The notes beneath the pieces are model-generated. The model worked only from the letters and a program-made list of their open reading frames with translations. It was not told the DNA's origin and ran no database searches. Positions 25,724-39,500 of a DNA stretch of 64,000 bases are shown in pieces. Numbering within the stretch: position 1 is the stretch's first letter; each line of letters begins with the position of its first letter. Both the position numbers and the translations under genes were made by a program. Source of the stretch: Stereum hirsutum FP-91666 SS1 (Eukaryota > Basidiomycota > Agaricomycetes > Russulales > Stereaceae); contig NW_006763136.1 in NCBI RefSeq assembly GCF_000264905.1, forward strand, positions 229,934 to 293,933. The letters are read 5' to 3'.

Positions 25724-25732
25724 CCTTATATG
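25724..25732 (-). promoter_or_regulatory. TATA-like element
   Basis: CATATAAGG on the minus strand, about 115 bp upstream of the ATG at 25609. Confidence 0.4.
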
Positions 25733-27185
25733 CGAAATCGATGGGTGCCATGCGGGCACGGGATGCCGCGAAGCCGTCGTCGCTAAAGCAAGGACAAACA
25801 ACATTCTCCTGCCATCTCCGGTAATAAATGTTGTTTGTTTGGTCAGAACAAACTGGGACCCACAGTTACGAAGCGACGGGACACACTGGGACCCACAAAG
25901 AATCAGAGCATGGCGAGGCACGAGGCAGATAAGCGGCTCGATATCGCTCCGTCGGGATTCGTGCGACCAACATTAGCCGATGCGGCAAACAGTATTTCCG
26001 ATATCTTTCTCCGAGAGGATGCCACAGCGGCATGCGTGCCACATCATCTCAAGGTGACGACTTTTGTTCTTGCAAACATGACGAGGAGACTCAAACAAAG
26101 GCGATCGGTGTCCTGCACTCTGAATCACTGTGGGCAAAGGCATCGTGCCTTCCGCCCCGACACGGATAGACCTTTAGGGACAATCGCTCGCCACGAGCGT
26201 AGAAACGAGACGGAAATGGAATAAAACCACCCACAAATGCAAAGCAAAACAACTTTTAAATGACTATAGTAGCAGAATAACATACCACTTGATGTTCATG
26301 TATAGTCTTCAACTCTGGCACCACTGTCAAGTCAGCCATATCGTTGGCATATCGTGAGTGGCACTCACTCTGCTAGTAGCGAATGCGACTGATCTCGACC
26401 TCAAAAAAGTCCTGTTTGGGTCTCTGGTGTCTGTACTAAAACCTAGGCCTGTTCGTCAACAGTGACTTGATCACTTCTTCGGCAATGCAACCACGAGAGC
26501 ATTGGTGAGGGCACTGGATGGATTCATGAAGGGTCAGGGCTGAGCGCTGAGCGCTTTCCACCACTCCGCGCACGGACCAGCACGGATCACAAGTGCCAAA
26601 CAGCTTCTGACCCTAATAAGCACAAACAAGTGCAACGCCAGCTGACAAACTTGAGAAAGCGCCCTTTGGTCACTACAAGGCCTGCGTCATCTCTGGCAAA
26701 GGTCTCGCTTCCTGAAAGAATCATGGTTTCGATAGAATGTTGGTGAGAAGGGAGGTGCTGATGCGTTGCGTTCCCTGCACTCTCCCTTGATCTAGTAGTC
26801 CAGGATGGGGCTGTTAATGCGTAAGTAAGTAACTAGGGAAGCTCCACATGCTGTGGCACTGACCTTGCTTGAGAGACCTCTTCTGACAATGGCATACGTA
26901 TCTACCAATGCTCACTATTTCTGTGCACTTTGTTTGCAGTAGCAACTTTGTTAGCGATACTGCAGAGTATTCAGTACCGGAAATTACTTCTGGATGGTCA
27001 CGCAAGAGTCGCACCACAGATGGTTCTTCTTGGCTCGCAAACTCGTATTCAAGTCGTATTAGAGGCAGCCTTTAAATCTGCACAATACATCCACGTTCCG
27101 ATGGCCACTGATGTCAGATTTCTTGCTTCGCTGACCGCAGCAGCGCCTCGAAGCGTACGTAGGCCTCAGGAGAAGCATCGGCTTG
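25733..27185. other. Intergenic region
   Basis: No supported gene. ACTGGGACCCACA occurs twice near 25852 and 25888. A 13-mer CTGAGCGCTGAGC at 26540-26552 recurs at 45245 and 61055. Confidence 0.45.
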
Positions 27186-27345
27186 CATCAGAACTCTTGG
27201 AAATCCCTGAGAGGCCCTGAGAAGCCCTGAGCGGCCCTGACGATCCGTTCCGCGAAAGTCCGTGAGGTCTCGAGAGCGCGTCAGGGCCTGTCAGGGCTCT
27301 CAGGGTGCGTCAGGACGATCAGGACGATTCTGGTCGTTGTGTGGC
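27186..27345 (+). repeat. Left terminal inverted repeat
   Basis: It pairs with 30148-30307 over 160 bp with only a few mismatches (for example CGCGAAAGTCCG versus CGCAAAAGCCCG). Internally it holds repeated CCCTGA units. Confidence 0.9.
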
Positions 27346-28899
27346 ACCAGAAAAATGATCATAAATTCATATAAATAATCGTATTTACATGCGAAGCTAC
27401 ATAAAGAGGTCTACAGAGGCTCTGCTTTCGAGTCCACCAATTTTCCTTCATGTTCAAAACAGTCACTCGTGTTATACACACTGTTCTTGAGACTACACAA
27501 ACGTTAAACTGCCCCAGACCCCACTCTCTCGACTCCTTGCTCTGATAGACTACATGGCCTGCGAAAACGGGTAAACTTGTTTGACTCCATGAGATTATGC
27601 AAACCAAGTAAGGGTGGAGGTTGAATAGATAAGTAGATATGTTAAGGGGAAGGCGATAGAAGTAGAAGAGCCGATGAGCTACGAAGTGCTGGGGGTCAAC
27701 AGAAGAACAAAGAAGCGCGTACTATCCGGTTGTATCTTCAGCAAACCAGTCGTCCATGACGCTTTGAAACACACGCAAGGAAGCATGCATGCTTCCATCG
27801 CGATCGAGCGTTGGCGTAGTGTTTTGGACCGTGTACGATGCACATCTGCACAGAAATGACATATCCAGAATCAAAAACACAATCGCAAGAGAGGGGTGGG
27901 AGGAATGAACTCACGCCAAAAACGACATCTTGCGGCGAGATGCGACGACTCTCAACCTCGCCGCTATCCCCTGCAAGGGCCGAGCGACAATGAAGGAAAA
28001 AGAATATAACAAGACGAAATGAAGTATAAGTTCGAGGACGTACAATGAAGTAACGTGTTCCTCTTGCTCATCATCGCTCTCCTCGGTGCTACACTCACAG
28101 CCGCTGCATCGAGCACAATGATTGTATGGTGAGGCCGAGATCACTAGAAGAAATAATGCCGTTGTCTTGACTTGTCGATAAGGCCGGCCACTTTGACGTT
28201 GCAGTGAATGAAATTGTTGATGTGATGTAACTGCGTGATTTGGATTGAGAAAAGGGATCAAGATAACATACGTACAGGTGGGATTGTAGCGCCTTTATTT
28301 CGCTGGCCCGGTCCATAACAGGGTCCTTACCGAGGGAATATAGAACGATGCACAGGGAATGCTTGACAGAGACAAATGAGGTACGAATACAGAACAGAGA
28401 CGACGCCGGACGACGCCCGACGCAAGAGTTGAACAGAGGACAAACAAACGTCAACAAATTCGACGTGGCATTTTCAGAGTTTGTTGTCGAAGTGTCGAAG
28501 CCCTTACCCTCCTTCACCCTCTCCCCGACTCGGCATCATACACCGGCCCACACTAGGGCTACGCACATGTCGGTTGAATCCTCAGACTCTCGTAACCCGG
28601 AGCGCCGAGTCTGCACTTGGAGTTTGCGAATGTGAAAGTAAATGTTGGTAAAGAATCCTGCAAGTGTGAAGGTGAGCCTCGTCGTATGTCTTCAGCTTGT
28701 AGTGAGGCATGGCGGCTGGTCAGGCAGGCGAGCGATGAGCATGGCGCGGGTGCGAGCGGTTTTGAGCTGCTGATGGGCACGGCAACACTTATTTTTGAGC
28801 TGGAAGTCGAGGTCTTCTTGCTCGAGGTGGGTATGTGCGATCGCCTGGATGCGAAGCATGCTTGTCGATGCGCTCGCCTTGGTCGATCTTGACTACTAG

Positions 28900-30059
28900 G
28901 CGATCCTGGGGTACGCGGTCGAGGAGATCGCGAGGGAGAAGACAAGGATAAAGAGGAGGGGGAAGCCGTTCGTGCTCGGGGCGCAGCGGTATTATGCGTA
29001 GGTCAGCGCGATGAGGGAGGAGTGCCCTAAGGTCGGGGGCGCAACATCGTCGACGTGTGGCCTGTGCATCTGCGGGAGTGGTATGCTAGCGTGGATGGGT
29101 AGCAGGCATCTGATGTCGACTACTCGTTCTCCTTTCTAGCCTCAAGCTCTACTCAGGTACGACTGCGGGCCGTCGAGCTCATCCTGCCCTGCTTCCTACA
29201 CCTCGACAAGGCACTCCTGCCGCTGTATGGAGACCATCAGCTCGACAGCCTCGCCATCGCGGCCACCGTCATCTCGACTCTGCTCACACGTTCATCTTGT
29301 GCTTGTGCCGAACGTGCTTTGTCCTGGTTGAGGCGTCCCAGCGCAGAGATGTTGGCCGCCGCTGGGATCAATGCCGCAGACTGGCCTGGTCGACTGTCAT
29401 TCCACCCGCTTTGTGTCTCGGCCTTGCATTATGTTCTTTCCTCATACGACGACGGTGGCAGGCACATAACCGTCCTCGCAGAGGACGCACATGACCCCGC
29501 ATCCTCAACCATCCTCGCATCCTACATCTCCCATCTCCTCTCCATTGCCACCACCCACTCCCACACCTCCTCAAACACACATCGAACGAACTATTTCACG
29601 TACATCCTCGCCCTCACTCTCTCCCACTCCCCACCCCAAACGCTCACCCACCTCGTCTCCCTCTATTTTCCTCCCCCTCCCCCTCATTCTCCCTCTTCTG
29701 CCTCGATATTCGCCCCTCCACAACTCCCACCCGTCTCGTCCACACTGTCTTCGAACGCACAGACGTCCGCGACCTCCCCGAGTTCGAACAGCGTCAAATC
29801 ACTCTCGCCCTCCCCCGGTTCGTCTTCGTCCCCGTGCAATGGCTGAATCTTAATTTGGAGAAGTCGAGGTTACTGATGCATGCGTCGGTGGCACTACAGT
29901 CGCAGTCGCATGCGCAACTACAAGTGCAATTGCGGATGCACGGGCTGCAGAGATCACCACCGACGTCTCTGAGGCCGTTAATTAACCCGATGACGGCGAT
30001 GATTCATTTCCGCCGTCTCGTAGCTTGTCCGGACTTTGTGTTCATGAAGATAGTATAGT
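28900..30059 (+). pseudogene. Decayed gene copy inside the TIR element
   Basis: Coherent protein-like readings appear in shifting frames. About 28902-29000 reads ILGYAVEEIAREKTRIKRRGKPFV, ending in a stop. About 29035-29100 reads RNIVDVWPVHLREWYASVDG, then a stop. 29157-29846 is a long open frame (LRAVELILPCFLHLDKALL..ALSWLRRPSAEMLAAAGI). From about 29730 another frame reads FERTDVRDLPEFEQRQITLALPRF. I do not recognise the family. Some breaks could be unspliced introns, but in-frame stops at protein-like junctions favour a degraded or captured host gene. Confidence 0.35.
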
Positions 30060-30147
30060 GTATTGTATTGTGGTTGTAAGATCTATGTTGTTGTCTGTCG
30101 GAGTCCCCAACTATATACATTGTTCTGTGAATAGAAATACATTTTGG

Positions 30148-30307
30148 GCCACACAACGACCAGAATCGTCCTGACCGTCCTGACGCACCCTGAGAGCCCT
30201 GACAGGCCCTGACGCGCTCTCGAGACCTCACGGGCTTTTGCGGAACGGATCGTCAGGGCCGCTCAGGGCTTCTCAGGGCCTCTCAGGGATTTCCAAGAGT
30301 TCTGATG
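30148..30307 (-). repeat. Right terminal inverted repeat
   Basis: Reverse complement of 27186-27345; see the element entry. Confidence 0.9.
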
Positions 30308-30809
30308 TGATTCATTGTGGCGTCGATAGCCCTTCAGGCCTGAGCGCGTTGCGCAGATATCGAGCATACTTTCGCGAAACATGCTGGGCATGTACAAAAA
30401 CTGTATATCCAGGGCGAATAGAAATTGCTCCGTCCTCGTGATGGTAATCAAGTACGCGATTGCATTGAGTGAGGCCCGGGGGTGCCACAGAAATGTGAGA
30501 AAAGCTTACGCAAACTGTTTGGCTTTGTGTGCGAAAAAGTCGCTCAGCCACAATTAATACCGGGGTGGGAGAGACCTTGCCAGCAAGGTAATCGTCCTTG
30601 TCCCATAACAGATGATCGAGGTGGCGATGACTGCCATGACACCCGATCACATGCTGACACGTACTACTGGCACGCCTATTTCCCAACAGTTAAAAGCGAT
30701 TGCCCTTCTTCCATTAGCCATCCATCTATCTCGCTCTCGCTCTCGTGCTTCGGCTCTCCAACTGTTCAATCTCAAGCATCGATAGCGACTTATATACTGT
30801 ACTTCAACA

Positions 30810-32433
30810 ATGTCACGCGAACAAAATATCGCAGGCCGTCGGTATGTGCAGTGTCAAGTTGCTCACCGATTCTCCCCCAACTGACCGATCTTGATGCCTG
30901 CATAGCTTTTTCTCACCCTCGTCTCAGCCAGAGCACTTAGGACTATCCATCGACATGACACAACGTCTCCCTGATGAGATGTTGTCAATGGTCTTCATTC
31001 TTGGTCTTCCGGATTGCGATGACGACTTGACACCAATAAATTTGACAACAATGCCTCTTATACTGACCTGTGTTTGTCGAAGGTGGCGTCAGGTGGCATT
31101 CTCGACTCCAGCTCTCTGGTCCCATCTCTTCCTACCTCAACCTCCTCAGAATGCGCAACTCCTTGACTCCTTCTTTGCGACAGTCGAAAGCTGGTTCTCG
31201 TTGACTCGCTCCCCGTCGCTGCACATTCGTCTTGATCTTAGTGGCGAGAAGCGATCGGACGTGGCGTCACGTTATATGCATCTCCTATCTACGTTTTCGA
31301 GTCGTTGGAAGATCATCAATATCGACTGCAGAACCTTTGCGCACGAAGCAGATTACCCAACTCTCAATCATGGGTCAGTTTCACAGTTGGCGGCGTTCCA
31401 GTTCATGACGAACTCCTACGACAACGGGCATCAGGGTTGCCACTGGAATATCGCCAATCTCAATGACGTGCTTTCTTCCGCACCAAACCTGGATTCTCTC
31501 ATCCTGACCCATCCAAATATTGATCAACTCTCTGTGCGCTGGTCGAATATGGTCTATCTGTCTCTCGAAATTCCGCATGACTCCGCCACGCCATTCGACT
31601 TACTACGATTCGTCAACGCGATAGGATGCTGCGTCAACCTCTCTACTCTAGAGCTTGAATTTGTCGGCGACTTCTCCAATATTTCGATCGCTACAACCGG
31701 ATGGGGACCACGTATACTTGGGGAGCTAACTCACTTTACACTCGTCGGCACATGCCCTTACATCCTGATGTTTCTTCCCGTGTTGAAGGCGCCCAGCCTG
31801 ACATCGTTCAATCTCGACACTATATGGGGAACATTCCGCGCTGGCGTATCATTCCTCGATACATTATGTCTGGCATCTTCTTGCTTCCTCCGTTATCACA
31901 AAAATACTCTCTGGATTCTTGCTCTGAGGTCCATAAACTTTCTTGTCGATGAAGGCCAACTCATGCAGAACCTCCAAATTTGTGACGACCTTCGTTCCCT
32001 CACGATAGTGGACAGTCGCAATGTCGTAGGCCCGACCACGCTACAGTCCCTCACATACCGCTTCGTCAATCCTGATCCCAACGACGCGACCTCCACCTTC
32101 CGACTCGAACACGGTTGCTCTCACCCATTCCTCGAGGATATTGGTCTCTATCATGATGACTTGGCTCGCGACGCCAGTCGTGGAGAGGCGTACACGGATG
32201 ATATGTACAGCGGGCTGGCTAACATGGTGGAGTCGCGCTGGTGGTGTCCGGAGGGTGCAATGACGAGTTGCGATGTGGAGAATGGTTTGATGCCTCGGCC
32301 GGTGGCGAAGCTGAAGGTTTTAAGGTTGCACCAGGACGACGAGGACTGGATGATGGACAGGAGGCCTGACGATTGGACGAGGATTCTGAGGTGTTGCGAC
32401 GAGGGACTGAAGCTAGAAATAGAGGATGTATGA
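30810..32433 (+). CDS. F-box/LRR protein, paralogue 1
   Basis: A likely substrate-recognition subunit of an SCF ubiquitin ligase. Exon 1 is 30810-30841, the intron 30842-30905 (64 bp), and exon 2 30906-32433; the phase-2 join gives 519 residues. The F-box lies near residues 24-70: RLPDEMLSMVFILGLP, then LTCVCRRWRQVAFSTPALWSHL, the usual agaricomycete form. The rest has irregular leucine-rich repeats (LSTLELEFVGDFS; LRSLTIVDSRNVV). The protein is clearly paralogous to those at 33229 and 49648 (shared FFxTV, SLSLDL-type and NPFLExI motifs). It lies 500 bp downstream of the TIR element. The ATG at 30810 was preferred over the in-frame ATG at 30955 because the same short first exon and phase occur in both paralogues. 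Confidence 0.85.
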
Positions 32434-33228
32434 TGTGTCTCTGTCTTCCTGACATGGTTCAGGTGGCGGTGTGGCGGTGGCGGTGGCGGCCGGGGCGCAT
32501 CCGGTCATTGGAACGCAATCCATGGCCTGAAGGCCTGAAGACCCATGAATATGTGATCTTTCTTTCTTTCTTCCCCGATTTTAATCTCATCTTGTCTGCT
32601 TTTGGCGTGTCACCCAACTCATCTCTCCTACATATTGCACATCATTATGTCCTCCAAGTTCTTCCTGGTTAGAGCTCACTTCCTCACTAGTATGCCACAT
32701 TTCCTGTATGCCTTCCCCCTAATATTGTTTCCCCCATCTCCCGTCACGTCGTGAATCTGCTATGAGCGACTCTGTTCAATTCACTCAGACACTCAATTTT
32801 TTTGGTACCGCTTTGTACCGCATATCAATGCCATACTATTCATCTATGTACTCACTTACGAATGAAAATTTTTCTGGGATAGACAATTTCTGGAAGAAAA
32901 TGCCCGAGTACAGCGTCAAAAACATCAGGACGTTTCCGTGCGTTCGCAACTTGGGTAATGATCGACACGTGTCCAGATCGTGTTTGCATCGGACGCTGCC
33001 CTTGTTCCCTAACATCCATGTGCCGTGTCCAAACATATCGCTATCGCTCTTTGTCCTCGCCATGGTGACCAGTTTAGCGCTGGCTGACCATGGTGGCACC
33101 ACTGCATAAAAGGATGCTGTTGTGGCCTGACTTTCTCATTCCCGTCTCTTCGTCACTTAGTACACCACACCTCGAACTTGAACAGTATTCCTCTGACCAA
33201 CCTCTTGCGTCTTCTTTCTCTTTGAGAT
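32434..33228. other. Intergenic region between F-box paralogues
   Basis: It starts with GGCGGT/GGTGGC iterations (32462-32495). No exon is supported. Confidence 0.5.
33105..33113 (+). promoter_or_regulatory. TATA-like element of F-box paralogue 2
   Basis: CATAAAAGG, about 115 bp before the ATG at 33229. Confidence 0.4.
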
Positions 33229-34897
33229 ATGGATGGCAATCATAGAGAACGCATTGAGCATCATTATCTAAAGTGGGTCTCATGATACATCTACACTATG
33301 TGATCGCAAACCTTCTGATTGTTGTGCACACAGTTTAGTTTCTCGGTCGAGCCCAGGTTCGGAGGCAGGCGACGAAACAGAACATCTTCCTACCGAGTTA
33401 TTATTGGCCTTGTTTGGCGCTCTCATCGGCGACGGCGATTGTGACTTACATTCTCTCATCGTCCTCACTCACGTCTGCCGCCGCTGGCGGGACGTCGCAA
33501 TCTCAACATCCCAACTTTGGTCCGATCTGATACTTCCAAGAGCTCCTGTGGACGAGGCTCTCCTCGACACCTTTTTTCTCACCGTCTATGATTGTCTCGC
33601 GTTGTCACGTTCCGCACCACTGTCTATCTCGCTGGACCTTTTACATGAAGACCGGCCAGACGTGGTCGCCCGTTATCTTCATCTTGTTTGCTCTCATTCC
33701 CCCCGTTGGAAGAATGTCTCTCTGCGGTGTCCACCTATTCTCTCACAGAGACTGTATCCCACTCTTTCACCAGAACCGCACCCTCATCTGGAGTCCATTC
33801 GAATCAAGACAGAAACATGGGAGGAGGAGCAGTTTGTCGACCACTGGGATCTTACACGCGCAGATCTGAGAGCTCTCGAATACGCCCCGAATCTCAGGCA
33901 ACTTGCCATCACGCATTCGAACTTTGGCGAGCTATCACTGCCATGGGGCCATCTCAGTTCTATAGATCTGAGGATTCCCGATACCAGCGAATCTACCCAT
34001 GGACCGACTTTAGCCGACCCGTTCGACATCGATAAATTTGTCCACACCTTACGCCGTTTCCCCAACATAACCCTCCTCCGGCTTCATTTCGATGGCGAGT
34101 TTTCTCACTTAGAGTTTCCTGACCACTGGCCCCCACCGAACGCCTCCCACTTGAAGCTCGAGAGACTCACATCACTCGAAATCGTCACATCAAATTTGTT
34201 CATCGAGTCATATCTTCTCGTCGTTCTCGACGCACCTGAACTGGCCTGTTTGACTCTCGACTCTCGCTATGATCTTGAAGATTCGATCGACATGGGCATC
34301 CTTCAAGGACGATTGTCCGCCTTCCTGCGATCTCGACGCCATACGCTCCGCAATCTGGAGCTCAGATTTCTCTCCTTCATCTCGGAAGCCGTTCTTGTGG
34401 AAGCTATTCGCGCCTGCCGGGAACTTCGGTCTCTCACCGTAATCGACGACTGGAATGTTATAGGTAGCCTGTTCCTGCAATCCCTTACGCTACGCTCGAA
34501 CGTGACTCGCCACAACGACTCCGAACACGGAACGTACGTCCTCGAACCCGATTGCTCCAACCCCTTCCTCGAGAAGATTGCGATTTTCCGCGACCATCTA
34601 GGCATTGCCGACTCTGATATTGGGGATATATACCCGAGAGAGTTCTACGTTGGCCTTGTGGATATGGTCAAGTCGCGTTGTTACTCTTCGGAAGAGTCCC
34701 ACGTCGAAGACCACCCCGACAGTGTCGCTCACAAGTCCTTTGTTGCGACCCATACATCGAGGCTAGATGTCTTGACGTTGTGCATCGATGACGCGGATTG
34801 GATGAAGGAGAATCTGCCTGAGCAGTGGGCCATCCTCGAGGGATGCGGAGAGGACGGATTGGCGTTGGTGACTAAAAACATTGATCTAGTGCTCTGA
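33229..34897 (+). CDS. F-box/LRR protein, paralogue 2
   Basis: Exon 1 is 33229-33272, the intron 33273-33333 (61 bp), and exon 2 33334-34897; the phase-2 join gives 535 residues. The F-box is HLPTELLLALFGAL..HVCRRWRDVAISTSQLWSDL. It is the closest match to paralogue 3 at 49648 (shared RYLHLVCSHSPRWK / RYLRLVCDHSPRWK, LPW..SIDLRIPDT, NPFLEKIAIFRDH, DDADWMKENLPEQW / DDANWMKDNLPEEW). Direct orientation next to paralogue 1 suggests tandem duplication. Expected role: SCF ubiquitin ligase adaptor with an LRR substrate-binding part; the substrate is unknown. Confidence 0.85.
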
Positions 34898-35153
34898 AAT
34901 GGCTGTAATGGTCGGAGAACAGTACTACACATTCTAAGGTTCCGCTTTTCCACGGTTTCATCAAGTTTCGAATACTTTCATTCTTTTATTCTTAAAGCCT
35001 CGTACTAGTAATATAGTCTGCACCGGTACATCCATTAATCCTTCGCGTTCATGTTGTCACCACGAGCTTGCACTGCTTCAAATGAGCTACTTATTCATCA
35101 GGCCAAACCTTCCGACAAAAGTAGACATACTTCAGAGTGAATGTGACCACCGC

Positions 35154-35251
35154 AGGGGTCGAACCTGCAATCTCCTGATCTCAGCGAGTAACGCTCGGAA
35201 TCGGAAGCATTTCGATCGTAGTCAGACGCGATGCCATTTCGCCAGGCGGCC
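35154..35251 (-). tRNA. tRNA-Arg(ACG) with intron
   Basis: On the minus strand the acceptor stem is GGCCGCC/GGTGGTC with discriminator A, the D stem GCGA/TCGC, the anticodon stem TCTGA/TCAGG with loop CTACGA+A (anticodon ACG), and the T arm GCAGG-TTCGACC-CCTGC. A roughly 24 bp intron follows position 37. Pairing is complete apart from G-U. A degenerate relative lies at 48968-49070. Confidence 0.85.
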
Positions 35252-36513
35252 ACTAGGTACTGGTGTATTGGCACTCAAGTGTGACTTGGATAGGCATATC
35301 ATTCCGTTGCGTGTGCCACTCCCACTCCAGGGCTAGGTTCAATGCAGGGGAAGGCGTAGTGAGATCTCCCTGTATGTCAGCTCCACGAAAGATGTATTAC
35401 GAGGCCAACGAAGCGTAACTGGGTCCTCATTCAATCCCATCGTATCACACAGACTGCATAGTTTCAAGTCTTAGTCTCGACCGCACTCACGCAGACCACT
35501 GCAACCTCGGAGGCCATACAAGCATCAAAACGTTCAAACAAATCACATTACATTTCAATGTTCTTCTTGAACTTCTTCTCCTTCTGCTGGTGTCAAAAAA
35601 AACCGAGACCCATGCAAGATATCACGTGTGTATGATGAATGATGCAGGCGGGAATGGCGAATGAGTATGCGCTATCGTACAGTGTCAGTGGTTTGGCCCG
35701 TGGGTTAAAGGAAAAGGTTGATGGAACAAGGTGGATGAAGGGAAGATGAAGGCGAAAAGGTGAAACAAATACGACGATAAAATACCGGCGACTGTCTGTA
35801 TCGTACACTGGCAACGCCACATGAGCCACGAAACGAAAACAGGAACGCAAAACAAATGGCAGAACAACGCTACTGAAACACAGGAAGGTAACAATGCAGA
35901 TGCAGAGTTCGATGAGCAGAGCAGAGCAGAGCATGAGTGTAGAAACTGAAGACAAGATGGAGGTGAGAAGTGAGAAGTGAGGGGTGAGAGCTGAGGAAGA
36001 ATGAGGACACCGCCATCATGAGTAAAGCCCAATATGAACGAATGAATGAAGAAAATAGCGGGAGAAGGATGAACGGTTAATTATACACTACAACGGGAAA
36101 AAAAAAGATGAAAGTGAAGATGATACATGGGTACATGAAGAATGGGTATGAGTAAGACGCAACGACAGCGGGCATTGTTTTGGTAAGGTGGAATGAAGGA
36201 CGGGATGGAGATGGTGGGAGGCACCAGTCCGTGGATGCAGGCAGTGCGACGGTGACAAGGATGAGAGATGAGAGATAGGGGATGAATGCGACGAGCGCAA
36301 GCCCGTGCTAGGAGATGCACCGAGAATTGGAAGGTCCATCGGGGAACAAATAAGCATTGACGTTTGAGAAAGAAAGAAAAAGAAGAAGAGAAAAGCCAAT
36401 CATACACCACCCCGAACACACTCGCCCATGCCACACTCCCACGGCCCACGACCCACCCTCAATAGACTCGACGCCCGACCGGTCAATCACCCTCTGACCT
36501 CCACAAACGTCTC
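35252..36513. other. Intergenic region
   Basis: No gene supported. From about 35700 to 36400 the plus strand is purine-rich, like the 3' flank of the minus-strand gene ending at 36514. Hydrophobic open readings on the minus strand are products of that base bias. Confidence 0.45.
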
Positions 36514-39500
36514 TCATCCCCCAAAAGCGAACGAACCCCCCGTCCCCATCTCCGTCTCAAACCCCAAACTCCCAACCTTAAGCCCAAGCCCCAAAGGCTC
36601 CAACACCCCTCCTTCTCCTTCTCCTTCTCCTGCTCCTCCCTCTCCAGTCAACAAAACCTCCACATGCTCGATCCGCTCCTCAAACGCTTTATCATCCTCC
36701 GTCACCGTCACACGACCGCCTTTCCACGCGTCGTGCTGAGGCTGGTAATGATAATGCTGAGGGTAATGATGGTGCTGGCGTTGATGGTGTGAATGTGCGT
36801 AAGCCTGCCGATGATGATACGTCTGCCCATGCGCGTAAGGGCCCTTCGAAGCCCTCACCGTCCCCCCACCCACCATGCCCATCCCAAGAGTAAACACGAA
36901 CTCGCCCTCCTCGTCCTCCGGCGTCGGCAACACATCCGTCTCCGTCTCCGTCTCGCCCTCCGTCTCGCTGTCCGTGACGCTCACACCATAGTTCGAAGAG
37001 GGCATCGAGATGGGGCGGTCGTTGGAGGATATCGAACTGCTGATGCCGTCATTCGAGAACATCGAGCTGCCAACGCCGTCGTTCGAGGATATCGAGCTGC
37101 CAATGCCGTCGTTCGAGGATATCGAGCCGCTGACACCATCGTTCGTCGACGTCGACATAACAGACCCCGACCGTGTCGAAGATTCTGAGGACGACATAAC
37201 AGACGCCACCGACCGTGGCCTTAGCGCGGATCCCGACCGTGGCTTCAGTGCCGATCCCGATCCCGATCCCGACCTAATCCTCGACGATTTCGCCTCCACC
37301 AACGCATCCTCCTCCCGTTCTCGATACGCGGAAGACTCCTCCCGTTCTCGATATGCAAAAGGCTCCTCCAAATCCTCCTCAAAGCCAGGGGCATGTGCAT
37401 GCGTGCCGAAGGTATATACCCGTCCATGTCTCGGTGATTCCATGACGCCGTGCGGACGACGGAGGTAGGACGGTAATGCGCGGGATTCGATCTCGATCTC
37501 GAGTGCTTCTTGGTCCTCTTGGTCCTCCTCCTCTTGCTCTCCCTGCTCTTCCTGCTGCACCTCTTCCTCTTCCTCGCGTCCCCGCCGCACGTTCCCATCC
37601 AACCCCGCCGAGCCCTCCTGTAACCTGTTCGCCTCCACCTCCGCCTCCGCCTTGACTTCAGCCGCGGCCAGCTCGCATTCACTTTCACGCTCCCTCAACC
37701 CCGTATACCACCCCTCGAATAAATCAACGTATGGATATCGATGGTCGGCCATGAATCCGCGATGTTTTCGGGTGCGCAGGATGGATTCGAGTGTTATTGT
37801 CATGCCGTCCATCCCGACTGTGGCGGTGGCTGTGGCGGTGGTGGGAGCGGGAGCAGGGGCAGGAGCGGGAGTGTTAGGATCGGAGTCAGAGTCGGCGAAC
37901 AAAGAAGTATGCAGCGCGCTATCGAGTTCGGTCTCGATATCTCCCATACCCGTATCAGTGGACGTGGACGTGGACGAGGGTGATACTCTGGGCGTAGCGT
38001 TAGAGAGGTCGTGTGTGGATTGTGGCGGTGGCGGCGAGGTGCCCGCGTTAGAGAGTTGGGAATGCGAGGGGGCGGACGAAGGAGAGGGAAGGGTAACGTG
38101 GTCGAGATGGTCCAAGAGATCAGGGAACGCATGTGACGAGACGAGGTCGGTGTAGACCGTTAGGGCTTGTATAGCTTCGTTTTCTGTGCGGGGGAGGCTG
38201 TTTTTGGGAGGGAGGGAGGGAGGGTTGTTAGAAACGGACGGAATAATACTGCGAGTTTAGAGGTGAAAGGAAGGATGGGGTGAGGGGGAGGAGCGGGGAT
38301 GGCATAGAAAATTCAAAAAGACTGAATATATGCGCCCACAGACGACGAAAACATCCAACCAAAAATACCGCGAAAAAAGCGAGAAGAAACACGTACACAT
38401 CAACCAGCAACCTGTTCAGATCCAGGAGGGTGACTCCATCCGGGTTATACACGCTCCCTACCACCTCTTCACCTTCTTCACCTTCCTCATCTTCTTCGCC
38501 TTCCTCCTCGCCTTCCTTACCCTCTTCGCCCGCCTCGAAGGCGTAAGAATCGAACGGGAGCGGCCGATCGACTTTCCACGCCCAGGTCCATTCTTCCTCT
38601 TCCGCCTCTTCCTCGTCCGCGATATCATACACATCATCCTCTTCTTCCTCTGAGTCGGAGTCAGAGTCCGAATCATCCACCAACGTCCGCCCAACCCAAA
38701 CAGCCCCCCCATCCCTCCTCATCGGCACCTTCTCCTTCCTCCCACTCTTCCTCGCACCACCTCCATCAAAACGCGCGCCAACCCGCCGTCTAACAAGCCT
38801 AACCCTCCCAACCACCGGCTCCGTCACGAACACACACGCCGCATTCGCGTGCGCCGCGAGGGGAGCGAATAATTTGTGGCGACAGTCTGGGAATGTGGGG
38901 AGGGAGGTGGAGAGGATTTGGGTTGGGTCTAGGGCGAGCGTTTCGTTCCTTGTGTGAGGAGGAAGAGGAGAGTGGGTGGGTGGGTGGGAGTGGGATTTGG
39001 ATGGGGGTGGGGAGGGGGTAGGAGAGGGGTAGGGGTTTTCGACGAGAGTTGTTGAGCTGGATGAGGAGGAGGAGGAGGTAGTCGACGACGTTCGAGTTGG
39101 GGGTGGCGTAGAATTAGAATCGTGGGAAAGTGGCGTAGACGTAGCGCGCCCGTGAACGCTGCCAGTGGACGGAGACGGAGCGAGGAGATTGTGAACGTGG
39201 GATTGGGTGCACGACGTGAGTGGGTATGCGGATGGAGAAGGAGATAAGGAGTAAGATTGGGGTGTGTTTTGGGGTGGAGGAGGGGGGACGGGGGAGGGCT
39301 GTTGATGCCGGGGAGGGATGTAGGACTCGAGCTCTGCGGATGATTTTCCGGGGAGAGGGGTAGGGGAATATGAAGAGTGCGAGTGTGAGTGGTGGAGGTA
39401 GGTGTAGAGTGGGTGGAAGTTCGGGATATCTGGATCTGCGAAACGAAAACATAATATCAGATATAGACACACCATAAACTAAGACTGGGGAAACGAAAAG

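Larger units (their letters stand above)
27186..30307. mobile_element. 3.1 kb element with 160 bp terminal inverted repeats
   Basis: The two ends 27186-27345 and 30148-30307 are near-identical reverse complements, outermost bases CATCAG..CTGATG. The repeats contain short CCCTGA/TCAGGG iterations. The interior lacks a recognisable transposase, so it would be non-autonomous. It carries a decayed gene-like stretch at 28900-30059. The right end lies about 500 bp upstream of an F-box gene. No convincing target-site duplication: flanks read GCTTG and TGATT, sharing only TG. An inverted segmental duplication is the alternative. Confidence 0.7.
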